Program-made: the position numbers and the translations under genes
Notes under the pieces: model-generated
The model's database searches: none
Told to the model about the DNA's origin: nothing
The model's input: only the letters and a program-made list of their open reading frames with translations
Part shown: positions 9,701 through 17,500 of the stretch, one piece after another
Layout of the letters: every line of letters begins with the position of its first letter
Numbering within the stretch: the stretch's first letter is position 1
Assembly: GCA_900769285.1 (NCBI GenBank)
Contig: CAAGGB010000161.1
Coordinates: 1-21,250 of the forward strand
Length of the DNA: 21,250 nucleotides
Direction: 5' to 3'
DNA from: Victivallales bacterium
Lineage (GTDB): Bacteria > Verrucomicrobiota > Lentisphaeria > Oligosphaerales > Oligosphaeraceae

Positions 9701-10263
9701 ATGAGGCGACCGTCCCAGGAGAGGGCGACGTGCTGCCAGAGTCCGGCGGCGGGGCCGCGGTGGTCGGAGAGGCCGAAGGCGTTGATGCCTCTGGGGCGGC
9801 CGAGCTCGAAGGTGAGGCCAGGGCCGGGGAAGGGGGTGGTGAGCCGCCAGCCGTCCCAGTAGCCGATGCCGACGGAGAGCAGCGTGGCGTTGGTGGCGCC
9901 GCCGTTCCCGCGGTGGCGCCCCGGGCCGAGGAGCCGCACCCACGCCTGGGCGGTGAACTGGCGACCGGAGAGGTCGAGGGGCGCGGAGCCGTGGCGCGCC
10001 GTGTCGAGCCGAAGGGCCTGTGTGCCGGGGAGACGGCCCGGCGTCCGGACGGGCCCCTCCGGGGCGCCATCCGCGAGTCGCAGTGGCTCGCCGTCGTGGC
10101 CGAGGTCGGGCAGGCGCCCGTCGGCGGTCAGGTCGGCGGCGCGGTGGAGGCGGCGCAGCGTGGGGTCCGCCTGACGCCGCGACAGCGTGAGCGGCGCGCC
10201 GCGGAGCGGGACGGCGGCGGTCAGGGACAGAAGCGTCAGAAGCGTGATGGCGGCTCGGTGCAT
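6733..10263 (-). CDS. Secreted LamG/helical/parallel beta-helix protein
   Basis: 1176 aa. The start at 10263 gives a signal peptide (Met-His-Arg, hydrophobic core, cleavage near Arg-Gly-Ala at 21-23) and has a good AGGGAG ribosome binding site 7 nt upstream; the frame stays open further upstream but through promoter sequence. Residues about 95-255 are a LamG/concanavalin-like domain (FTAQAWVRL, WQHVALSWDGRLMRLYLNGQ, DVDEVALHSRAL). Residues about 265-505 are Arg/Ala/Leu-rich helices resembling TPR units. From about 521 on comes a right-handed parallel beta-helix, opened by the DUF1565-like DGSPEHPVRTPHQAL and followed by many short turns of the type GNTIERIAGNAIVIG and YNEIHSVVY. Beta-helix proteins include polysaccharide lyases, epimerases and hydrolases; the catalytic type cannot be told here. 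A lyase or epimerase would match the uronate gene downstream on the other strand (inference). It is the first gene of the leftward operon. Confidence 0.88.
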   Translation of the reverse strand: MHRAAITLLTLLSLTAAVPLRGAPLTLSRRQADPTLRRLHRAADLTADGRLPDLGHDGEPLRLADGAPEGPVRTPGRLPGTQALRLDTARHGSAPLDLSGRQFTAQAWVRLLGPGRHRGNGGATNATLLSVGIGYWDGWRLTTPFPGPGLTFELGRPRGINAFGLSDHRGPAAGLWQHVALSWDGRLMRLYLNGQLLRQTPYDGVYTTPDADAQLVVGYAGHGIGSAIMDVDEVALHSRALAPAEIVAQMLQEQPPDADSQTDLNDLLTAAATPGGDPAPALERLLARPLGPVTRAWLRLLAADLLPTRHPLPLDLDGQPELPEFLREMLSAAVLRRLETHPGGDYPDDLLRRLLAREGLPSRTRLAILRHTILARLRDGQPAAAQAAFRELAALPDTDDATLLDAQLDYAHALRRHGHFRQARETYAQAADLARRAEDTAHAPALARGVALLGAAQTLLLERRDDDALDALARLADDASLLAHHRQEAADMIAETRRRVAGLPPRDPQSHRTAITPPAIPALAVHASPAGDDRADGSPEHPVRTPHQALRLLRQRRLASAAPGPAAIVLHGGTYQLDETLRLDPADSGQEGAPLILMAAPGERPVLSGGLRVTGLRPETSPDIRRRLPDPGIALLSCDLPERCRAATDTPPRAELFRNGEPLTPARYPNAGFIRTGAKPDVPSRSFDCQDDRILRWAAAPDAWLTGYWRHLWAVDTHKVRAISPDTRRITLERVGHYGLAANMPFFCFNLLEELDQPGEWFLDRQNARLYLSPVRPDDDATLELSVLTTPLLAADALRHTVIHGLTFTLTQADAIAIGRADHLQLSGNTIERIAGNAIVIGDAAHTQLLGNDLHTLGMGGIRIRGGDRRTLAPGHINIENNHIRNFSRIVRSYTPAILLDGVGNRIAHNLLHDAPHHAIRLEGNDHLVEYNEIHSVVYESDDQSGLDMWSNPSYRGNVIRYNFWHHIGSGRNIAGQAGIRLDDAICGVLMYSNIFLRAADGNFGAIQIHGGNDNIADNNLFIDCQAALSFSTWSDATWQKYLQNNQAKFTAAVRLDQPPYSTRYPRAARLLKNHNGVNYVARSLLVRCPTFVLRRRPTHVVLDTATSDAFDTRDSHDGYLRAFAPHAWDALVRDTDFRPIPFDEIGLYPDPARASVPDPAQNRAITPHYHGLDRP

Positions 10264-10270
10264 GCGATGG

Positions 10271-10276
10271 CTCCCT
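10271..10276 (-). promoter_or_regulatory. Ribosome binding site that fixes the beta-helix gene start
   Basis: The minus strand reads AGGGAG, 7 nt before the ATG at 10263. It is the only good Shine-Dalgarno in the leftward operon and supports the short start over upstream in-frame Met codons. Confidence 0.7.
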
Positions 10277-10324
10277 GTGCAGGTGGTGGACGATGGCGGG
10301 CCTGTGCCCTCGGGCAATCGGTAA

Positions 10325-10353
10325 ACCATAAGCCGAGGCCGCCGCGATTGCAA
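10325..10353 (-). promoter_or_regulatory. Leftward sigma70-like promoter
   Basis: On the minus strand TTGCAA (-35, 10353-10348) and TATGGT (-10, 10330-10325) are 17 bp apart, each matching 4 of 6 consensus bases. Transcription would begin near 10318, leaving a leader of about 55 nt. A GGCCGC/GCGGCC dyad (10337-10342 and 10356-10361) flanks the -35 box and could be an operator. Confidence 0.45.
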
Positions 10354-10457
10354 GCGCGGCCACACCAAAAAGTAGAAAAAATCCATTAGCCACTTGCATG
10401 TCGGACAGGCGGTCGTCGCCGCTGGAAAGATTAACAAAAAAAATAGGCATAATAAAT

Positions 10458-10486
10458 TTGCATTTGGGTGGTGAGGGCTCTATATT
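10458..10486 (+). promoter_or_regulatory. Rightward sigma70-like promoter
   Basis: TTGCAT (-35, 10458-10463) and TATATT (-10, 10481-10486) are 17 bp apart. The -10 box matches 5 of 6 consensus bases. Transcription would start near 10493, inside the first copy of the 13-bp repeat. A weaker second candidate has TACACT at 10551-10556 with no clear -35. Confidence 0.45.
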
Positions 10487-10498
10487 GGGTGACGTTCG
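10486..10498 (+). repeat. 13-bp direct repeat, copy 1
   Basis: TGGGTGACGTTCG begins on the last base of the TATATT -10 box and would cover the predicted start site. An identical copy lies 75 bp downstream. Position and spacing suggest an operator (inference). Confidence 0.6.
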
Positions 10499-10560
10499 AA
10501 ACAGGGGGCGCACCCCGCTCGTGGGCCTGCCTTTTCGGATACTCGTCTGCTACACTTTGA

Positions 10561-10573
10561 TGGGTGACGTTCG
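10561..10573 (+). repeat. 13-bp direct repeat, copy 2
   Basis: Identical to the copy at 10486-10498. It follows the weaker -10-like TACACT and TTTGAT sequences. The 75-bp offset is close to seven helical turns, so proteins on the two copies could face the same side of the DNA. Confidence 0.6.
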
Positions 10574-10662
10574 CCGACGGGGAGGCCGCGCTGGACGCGC
10601 GTGCGCCCGCCGTGCGGCTCCGTCTGGGGCGTGAGGTCAACAGCAAAAGGGGATGAACGGTG

Positions 10663-13600
10663 ATGATGAAGCGCGTGGGACGATGGTTTCTGGCCGTGGC
10701 GCTGCTGTCGGCGGCGGGTCTGGCCGCCGGGACGGCGGAGCTGCTGAACGCGGAGGGCTTTCGGCTGCTGTTCGACGGCCGTGATGGCCTGACGGTGGCG
10801 CATGGCGCCCAGACGGCGCGCACCACGCGCCTGTGGAGCGTCCAGTTCGCCGACCGCAAGGGCGCCGTGGACTCCGAGTCGTTCTTCGGCGAGCCGTGGA
10901 ACGGGCGGGTGACGGCGGTGCGCGAGGGTGCCTCGGCGCGCCTGGAGTACCGCGGCGCGGGGCTCTCGCTGGACGTGGCGGTGACGGTGTCCGGCGCGTC
11001 GGCGGACTGGACGGTGGCCGTGCTGGAGACGTCGCAGCCGATTGAGCGGGTGATGGTCCCGGCGGGGCTGACGTTCCCGCTGGAGGGGCTGTCGCGCCTC
11101 GTCTTCCCGCAGCGCGGCGCGGAGTGCCACGGCTATGCGTTCCTGCCCGACTACTTCCGCGAGCACCGTCCGCCGAACTGCCACTACGGGCGCAAGGTGG
11201 TGGGCTCGAAGGGCTATGAGCACCTCTACGGCGGGCCGCTGCGGCAGCTTGCCGACAACGAGCCGCCCGTGCCGCTGTCGCTGACGGAGGAGGGCCGCGC
11301 GCTGTTCGGCCCGGCCGGCGAGGAGTTCTTCCGTCGTCCGCCCCACCTGCGGGTGAACCGCCCGCCGGCGGAGGGGCAGTCCGACCTGACGCTGGTCGAC
11401 AGCGCCTGCGGGCCGGCGCTGTCCGGCAAGAGCTTCGGCGGCAAGGGCTGGCTGATGCGCTTCGGCAGCCCCGGCGACGGCACGGAGTCGCGTGGAAAGG
11501 CCACGTTCCGGACGCTGTTCGACCTGACCATGCGCGGCTTCTACGACCGCGAGCCCGCCCGCTTCGCCGGCCGCCGGCTGGGCATCGTCCGGCTGCGCAA
11601 CGGCCGGCAGACGGGCTCCTGGACGCCGATGAGCACGCTGGAGTGGCGCGACTGCCTTCTCGGCACGCCGATGCGCCAGGCCAGCCGCGCTGAAGTCGTC
11701 GAGCTGGAGAGCGTGGCCGAGCTGCGCCAGGCGCTCCGCGACTCCACGTTCGCCCTCATCCTCAACCCCTACGGCGAGGAATTCCCCTGCGAGGACGAGG
11801 GTGATCTGCTCCCGCTGCTGGACGAGGTGCGCCGGTTCGTCCGCGACGGCGGCTTCTGGTGGGAGTGCGGCGGCTATCCGTTCTATCTGGCGACGACGGT
11901 CGAGCCGTACACCAGCTTCAGCGTGGACTATCCGTCGGCGGTGGCCGACTTCGCCTACGCGGACTACGGCGCGGCCGGCGGCGTGGCGCTGTACGGGGTG
12001 CAGCCGGTGCTGCGCCGTCCGTGGGACCGCGAGCGGGTGGTGACCCCCAGCCGGCTGACGCTGGCGGGCCGCGGCGACGCGGCGGAGTACGGCCACGGCT
12101 GGCACGTGCTGTGCGAGGCCGGCGAGACCTGGCGCTCGCCCGTGTGGCGCATGGACGTCGCGCACGCCGACGTCCGCGGCGCCCTGGCGGCGTACGCCGC
12201 CGTGACGGAGCTGGGCGGCAGCCTGGAGGCGAAGATACCGGACGCCGCGCTGCGCGAGCGGCTCAAGGGCGCGGTGCTGGTGCGCCTGGGCGGCGGCACC
12301 GCCGCGCGCCAGACGCAGGGCATGGAGACGCTGCCCCCCCACAGCCTCGTCCACTACACCGAGTATCTCCATGGCGGCTTCGACAAGCAGTATCCCGACC
12401 ATGTGCCGGTCCGCGCCTCGTGGGGCACCGACGACGACTTCCGCCAGTTCCTGCGCCGCGGCCGCGCCATGGGGCATCTGATGATGCCCTACACGAACAC
12501 GTCCTGGTGGTGCATCGGGCCGAAGGGGCCGACGTTCGAGCGCGAGGGCGAGGAGCCGCTGAACCGCCAGCGCGACGGCCGCCTGCGCCTGGAGCGCTAC
12601 GCGCGGAACGAGGGCTACAGCCTCTGCTTCTGGCATCCGGCCGTCCAGGCCGCGCACCGGCTGGTGCGCCGTCAGATGACGGAGGAGTTCCCCAGCGACG
12701 TGCTGTTCCAGGATCAGGTCGGCGCGCGCGCCTGGGTGTGGAACTACCACCCGCTGGAGCCGCGCCGCGCCTCCGGGCACGACGGCATGCACTCGCTCAC
12801 CATGGAGGACGCGAAGGTCGTCCCCATGGCGACCGAGGACGGCTACGACCGCGTCCTCAACTTCGAGACGATGATCTGCGGCGCGGCCTGGGGGATGATT
12901 CCCTCGGACGGCAAGCACCGCCTGCGCCATGCCCGCTATCTGTTCCCCAGGGGCGAATGGCAGTTCTTCCCGATACTGGGCTATCTGGGCCATGGGCAGT
13001 GCCTCTTCACGACGCATGACCTGGGCCACTTCACCAACAACGAGGAGAAGCTGGCGGCCACGCTGGCGTTCGGCTATGGCCTGAGCCAGCGCTGGGACAC
13101 GGGGATGGGCGAGAACATCCAGCACCGCACCTGGCTGGGCTGGCTCGACGCCCTCCAGAAGTCGGTCTGCGCCGCCTATGCCGGACAGCCGCTGCTGGAC
13201 TTCCGCTACCTGCTGCCCGACCGCGAGCCGTCCGTCCTCTACGCCCGCTACGGCGGCGACGTGACGGCGGTGGTGAACTGCGGCTCCGGGCCGGCGCCGC
13301 TGCGCGGACTGCTGAAGGGCGTGGAGCTCCCAGCCGACGAGCTGGCGTGGCTGGAGGGCCAGACGCTCTGCGGCTACGGCTTCTACATCCGTGCGCCGAA
13401 GGCGCGCGCCGGCTATCTGGCCATGCCCGGCCGCGACGGCCGCGGCGTCGGCTTCGCGCTGCGCGAGGAGGACGGCAAGGTGCGCGGCGCGTTCCATGAC
13501 TGGGGCGGCGTGGAGGTCACGTTCCCCGCTCCGGAAGGCTGGGCCGGCCGTGCGCTCACGCTGGCGCCGGCCGGCGCGGAGTCGCGCCTGACGCTCCGCG

Positions 13601-14454
13601 CCTCGGGGAGGGGGCTGGTGACGGCCGCGCTGCCGCGTGGCCAGTCGCTGCTGCGCCCGATGCCGGCGGGGCTGTCGTCGTCGTCGCCCCGTCAGTTGGG
13701 CCATGGCAACCGGGTGCTGGTGGTGCGCGCGGCGAAGCGCGACTCGGATGGCTACCAGCGCGAGTGCGACGCGCTGCTGGCGTCGGTCCGTGAGCGTCTG
13801 GCGGGCTCGGGCCTGGAGGTCGTCGAGCAGACGGATCTCGAGGAGCTGGCGCGGCTGCTGCGCGAGGAGGAGCCGTCGCGCCGTCCGTTCGCGGTGCTGA
13901 TGCCCGGCGGCGAATGGTACATGGGGCCGGCGAGCCTGAGCGGCCCGCAGATGCTGCGGCTGATCAAGTCGTATGTGGACGGCGGCGGCATCTGGTGGTG
14001 CTCGGGCGGCTATCCGTTCTACATCTACGGCCAGGTCGCCGCGGACGGGACGGTCACGCAGCAGAACCAGTACACGGCCGGCGCGTCCGTGTTCGGCATC
14101 GTCTGCCCGGCGGGGCCGATACCCGAGCCCAGCCGCGTCCTGAAGGTGACGGACGAGGGGCGCCGCTGGTTCGACGAGGCGCTGGTCAGGCGCATCCGCC
14201 GCGCCAGCGCCCCGGTGCAGCGTCCGTTCCTGATGGAGACGGGCGTGGTGCGGCTGGTCGAGGGCGACGGGCTGCCCTACGTCGCCGCCATCCGCGGCGA
14301 CGGCTGGGGGTACCTGTTCAGCATGGGTGGCTTCGGCGTCTCCATGGAGCTGATGGGCGATGTGGCTGCCGGCGCACTCCGGCACCTCTATGGCCAGCCG
14401 TGGGAGCGCCCCGCCGAGGGCGTCCGCAGGGTGCTCTGGCCCGTCGCCGAGTGA
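10663..14454 (+). CDS. Secreted DUF6259-like TIM-barrel protein with two glutaminase-fold-like repeats
   Basis: 1263 aa from the ATG at 10663; a GTG at 10660 is also possible. AAGGGG at 10647-10652 serves either. Residue numbers below count from 10660. A signal peptide (1-24) is followed by a beta-sandwich (about 25-300), a first class I glutaminase-like repeat (about 303-520) with DGGFWWECGGYPFYL (396-410), a TIM-barrel-like region (about 535-850), beta-strands, and a second glutaminase-like repeat (about 1017-1231) with GGGIWWCSGGYPFYI (1108-1122). The barrel has VLFQDQVGARAW (681-692) and LNFETM (733-738), so D685 and E736 are catalytic candidates, by analogy with DUF6259/glycosidase barrels. 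The repeats recall the BPL_N/GATase1 fold (a Gly-rich turn with a Cys), although each Cys sits at a different place in the motif. It is probably an exported glycan-active protein; the substrate is unknown. It is the first gene of the rightward set. Confidence 0.82.
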   Translation: MMKRVGRWFLAVALLSAAGLAAGTAELLNAEGFRLLFDGRDGLTVAHGAQTARTTRLWSVQFADRKGAVDSESFFGEPWNGRVTAVREGASARLEYRGAGLSLDVAVTVSGASADWTVAVLETSQPIERVMVPAGLTFPLEGLSRLVFPQRGAECHGYAFLPDYFREHRPPNCHYGRKVVGSKGYEHLYGGPLRQLADNEPPVPLSLTEEGRALFGPAGEEFFRRPPHLRVNRPPAEGQSDLTLVDSACGPALSGKSFGGKGWLMRFGSPGDGTESRGKATFRTLFDLTMRGFYDREPARFAGRRLGIVRLRNGRQTGSWTPMSTLEWRDCLLGTPMRQASRAEVVELESVAELRQALRDSTFALILNPYGEEFPCEDEGDLLPLLDEVRRFVRDGGFWWECGGYPFYLATTVEPYTSFSVDYPSAVADFAYADYGAAGGVALYGVQPVLRRPWDRERVVTPSRLTLAGRGDAAEYGHGWHVLCEAGETWRSPVWRMDVAHADVRGALAAYAAVTELGGSLEAKIPDAALRERLKGAVLVRLGGGTAARQTQGMETLPPHSLVHYTEYLHGGFDKQYPDHVPVRASWGTDDDFRQFLRRGRAMGHLMMPYTNTSWWCIGPKGPTFEREGEEPLNRQRDGRLRLERYARNEGYSLCFWHPAVQAAHRLVRRQMTEEFPSDVLFQDQVGARAWVWNYHPLEPRRASGHDGMHSLTMEDAKVVPMATEDGYDRVLNFETMICGAAWGMIPSDGKHRLRHARYLFPRGEWQFFPILGYLGHGQCLFTTHDLGHFTNNEEKLAATLAFGYGLSQRWDTGMGENIQHRTWLGWLDALQKSVCAAYAGQPLLDFRYLLPDREPSVLYARYGGDVTAVVNCGSGPAPLRGLLKGVELPADELAWLEGQTLCGYGFYIRAPKARAGYLAMPGRDGRGVGFALREEDGKVRGAFHDWGGVEVTFPAPEGWAGRALTLAPAGAESRLTLRASGRGLVTAALPRGQSLLRPMPAGLSSSSPRQLGHGNRVLVVRAAKRDSDGYQRECDALLASVRERLAGSGLEVVEQTDLEELARLLREEEPSRRPFAVLMPGGEWYMGPASLSGPQMLRLIKSYVDGGGIWWCSGGYPFYIYGQVAADGTVTQQNQYTAGASVFGIVCPAGPIPEPSRVLKVTDEGRRWFDEALVRRIRRASAPVQRPFLMETGVVRLVEGDGLPYVAAIRGDGWGYLFSMGGFGVSMELMGDVAAGALRHLYGQPWERPAEGVRRVLWPVAE

Positions 14455-14456
14455 GG

Positions 14457-14526
14457 CGCCCACGCGCCTGCCCCCGCCGCTGCCCTCCCCTCCCGCCGGA
14501 CCGGCGGAGGGGAGGGCGCGTGGGCG
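14457..14526 (+). terminator. Large nested hairpin after the DUF6259-like gene
   Basis: Outer arms CGCCCACGCGC (14457-14467) and GCGCGTGGGCG (14516-14526) are perfect complements of 11 bp. Inside them, CCCTCCCCTCCCGCCGG (14483-14499) pairs with 14501-14516 with one bulged C. No T-tract follows, so this is not a textbook intrinsic terminator. It may stabilise the mRNA 3' end or pause transcription before the next gene, which starts about 60 nt on. Confidence 0.6.
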
Positions 14527-14576
14527 GTCGGGCGCGGCGACGAAACGTTTGCAGGTCTTGGACAGGAAGAGACAAT

Positions 14577-14581
14577 GGGAG
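14577..14581 (+). promoter_or_regulatory. Ribosome binding site of the GH5-like gene
   Basis: GGGAG lies 8 nt before the ATG at 14590 and supports that start. A second in-frame ATG at 14575 has its own AGGA at 14564-14567, so both starts could be used; they differ by five residues ahead of the signal peptide. Confidence 0.5.
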
Positions 14582-14589
14582 AAGCGACA

Positions 14590-17500
14590 ATGAGACGAGT
14601 CTGGGGAATGCTGGGCGTGTGTGCGCTGGCGCTGGCGTCGCCGGCGGCGCCGGGGCAGTCGGAGGTGGAGCTGACGCCGTCGGGGACGGTGCGCTGGCCG
14701 GGGCATGGGGTTGTCCGAGACCTGGAGCTCACGGTGCGGGCGAAGGACTGGACGATGTTCCGGCAGGCACGTGGCCTGCAGGGCGCGGGGTCGGGCCGGG
14801 TGTCGTTCGAGGTGCCGCTGTCCGCGCCGCTGCGGGCGGGCGTGGCGCAGGTCGAGCTGAAGGCGTCGCGGCTGCCCTCGGGCAGCCGCGTGGACTGCCG
14901 TGTGACGTTCGACGCGGCGCAGTCGCTGCAGGGCAGTCTGCTGAGCGTGAACCTGCGGTCGTCGGCGCTGGCGGGCCGCCAGGGGCTGGCGGTGCCGTCG
15001 CTGACGCCGGTGGCGTTCCCGAAGGAGCGCGGCCAGGGCGGCGCCGGCGTGGCCAGTTTCCCGGGGCTGGGGCTGGCGCTGAGGCGCGCGGACGGCCGCT
15101 ATGACGTCATCACGCAGGCGCGGTCGTCGTCGGTGCTGGTGCAGGACAGCCGGCACTTTGGCGTGGACGCGTTCGAGCTGCGCTTCATGGTGGGGCCGCA
15201 GCAGACGCGGGCGAAGGTGCCGTACCGGAACGCGGTGAGCGTGCAGGTGATGGATGAGGAGACGCTGCGGACGACCTTCCGGAGTGAGCCGCCGCCGTTC
15301 GGCGACCTGTCGGAGGCGCTGGTGCTGCTTGCCGAGGCCAACGGGTGCATCCGCCTGCGCGACGGCGATCGGCGGCTCCTGGACATGGAGGTCGCGCTGC
15401 ATGGCCCGAACTGGAGCTACAACAGCCAGGCGCAGACGCGGGAGTGGTCCGCCTCCAGCGAGACGCTTACCAGCAGGCGCTTCCTCGGGAGCATCGTCAT
15501 CCCCCAGTCGGGGGACCGTGTCCTGGACGTCGACGAGACGCTGACGACGGACGCCGCGTTCCGGACGGCGCGCGTCGACTACGCGCTGGAGCTGGCGGAG
15601 CCGGTGCGCCTGAACGGCTATCAGGTGTCGCTGTCGGTGCCGCTGGCGGAGTATGCCGGCCAGGCGGCGGCGCTGACGACGGCGAAGGGTGAGGTGCGTC
15701 AGCCGCTGCCGGAGGCGCAGGGCGCCTCGATACCCTTCTCGGGCGAGGTGAGCCGCATCCGTCTGCCGCATCCGCGGGCGCCGCACCGCAGCCTGGACAT
15801 CGCCTTTGACCGTCCTGTGCCGCTGATGATGCAGGACAACCGCGCGTGGGGCGGCAGCACGATGGAGTTCCGCGTGATGTTCCGCCGCGCCGAGTCGGGC
15901 GTCGAGGAGCCGGCGGGTCGCCGTGGGCTGCAGGTGACGCTGACGGCGGGCGACGCGGCCCATCCGCTGACGGTGGTGCCGGACTCGCAGTCGCTGCCGT
16001 CGCGCACGGACACGTCGGACTGGTTCCCGTATGAGCTGGCGTGGGACCGTCCCGCGCCGGTGAGCGTCGCGTTCCTGAACGACGCACCAGCGGGGAAGCA
16101 TGGCTTCGTGGGGATACGCGACGGCCGTCTGGTGACGCTGGGCGACGGGCGCCCCATCCGCTTCTGGGGCACCTGCCTCTCGGCGGGGGCGAATTTCCCG
16201 ACGCACGAGCAGGCCGAGCTGATTGCGCGCCGTCTGGCCAGCTACGGCATCAACATGGTGCGCACGCACCATGCGGACGCCGCCTGGGCGGAGCGGCACT
16301 TCTTCCGCCGCGACCGCGACCACACCCGCGAGTTCGACCCCGAGAGCCTGGACCGCTTCGACTACTTCATGGCCTGCCTGAAGCGCGAGGGCATCTACAT
16401 CTACCTCGACCAGCTCGTCAACCGCCGCTTCAAGGCGGGCGACGGCGTGGACAGCCCTGCCGAGCTTCCCACCTGCGGCAAGCCGTACAGCTACTTCGAC
16501 CGTCGCCTCATCGAGCTCCAGAAGGAATTCTCGAAGGCGCTGTGGACGCACGTCAACCCCTACACGGGCCTGGCCTACAAGGACGACCCGGCGGTGGCGC
16601 TCATGGAGTTCGCCAACGAGAACGACCTGTTCAGCCAGCCGGTGACGCTGGAGCCGTACCGCACGCGCTTCGAGGCGATGTACCGCGCCTGGGCCAAGGA
16701 GAACGGCGTCACGCTCCCCGAGGGGACGATTGACTTCCGCAGCCGTACGGACGCGATGGTACGCTTCTTCATCCATGTCCAGGACGCCTACCACGCGGAG
16801 ATGGGCGCGTTCCTGCGCGGGATTGGTGTGCGCGTGCCCATGACCGGCTCCAACTGGACGCGCGGCAGCGACCTCTTGGCCAGCCTGGCCAAGCTCGACT
16901 ACACCGACTCGCACGCCTACTGGAACCACCCGCAGCCGTCCGGCGCCTTCGGCACGAACTCGATGCTGGGCTCCGTCTGGACCATCATGGACGGCCTGGG
17001 CTTCCAGAAGGTGGCCGGCAAGCCGTTCTTCGTCAGCGAGTGGGACGCGCCCTGGCCCTACGAGTACCGCGCCGAGCTGCCGGCCTGGATGGCGGCGGTC
17101 GCCTCCTTCCAGGACTGGGACGGCCTCACCGTCTACACCTACCGCCACTCGTCCGTGCCGACGGACCACATCACGGGCGCGTTCGAGACGTTCAACGACC
17201 CGGCGCGCTTCGGACTCTTCCCCGCCGCCGCGCTCCTCTACCGCCGCGCCGATGTGGCGGCCGGACGGACCCCGGCGACGCTGGCGCTGGACCCGCAGGC
17301 GGCCGCGAGCGCCAAGGCGCCGGGCTCCTGGAGCTATCCCGCCATGTCGGGGCTGACGGGACGCCAGCGCGTCGCCAGCAGTTTCGCGGCGATGTCCGGC
17401 GAGGGCATCCTCATCACGCGTGACACGCCCGCGTTCAAGGGTGATGAGCAGCTCAGCGAGGGCGGCCAGATCCGCCATCGCCACCGGGAGCGGACGCTGT

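Larger units (their letters stand above)
10264..10662. promoter_or_regulatory. Divergent intergenic regulatory region
   Basis: About 400 bp without a gene separates the leftward and rightward sets. The middle (about 10362-10465) is strikingly AT-rich for this DNA, with A-runs at 10376-10381 and 10436-10443. It holds a leftward promoter candidate, at least one rightward promoter candidate and a 13-bp direct repeat, listed separately. It is the natural place for coordinated control of the two glycan-degradation arms. No regulator gene is in the window. Confidence 0.75.

Noticed and set aside
7615..10389. A 924-codon plus-strand frame opposite the beta-helix gene
   Set aside because: Low-complexity Gly/Val/Glu/Ala sequence with no domain. 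The minus strand in the same place has a signal peptide, a LamG domain and a beta-helix.
10307..10399. Hydrophobic stretch on the minus strand beginning Met-Gln-Val-Ala-Asn-Gly, resembling a membrane segment
   Set aside because: It lies in the leftward promoter region, has no good ribosome binding site, and the frame continues only as an Arg/Pro/His-rich shadow of the beta-helix gene.
10264..10437. Longer start for the beta-helix protein
   Set aside because: It would run through the predicted promoter and AT-rich region and mask the signal peptide; the AGGGAG site points to 10263.
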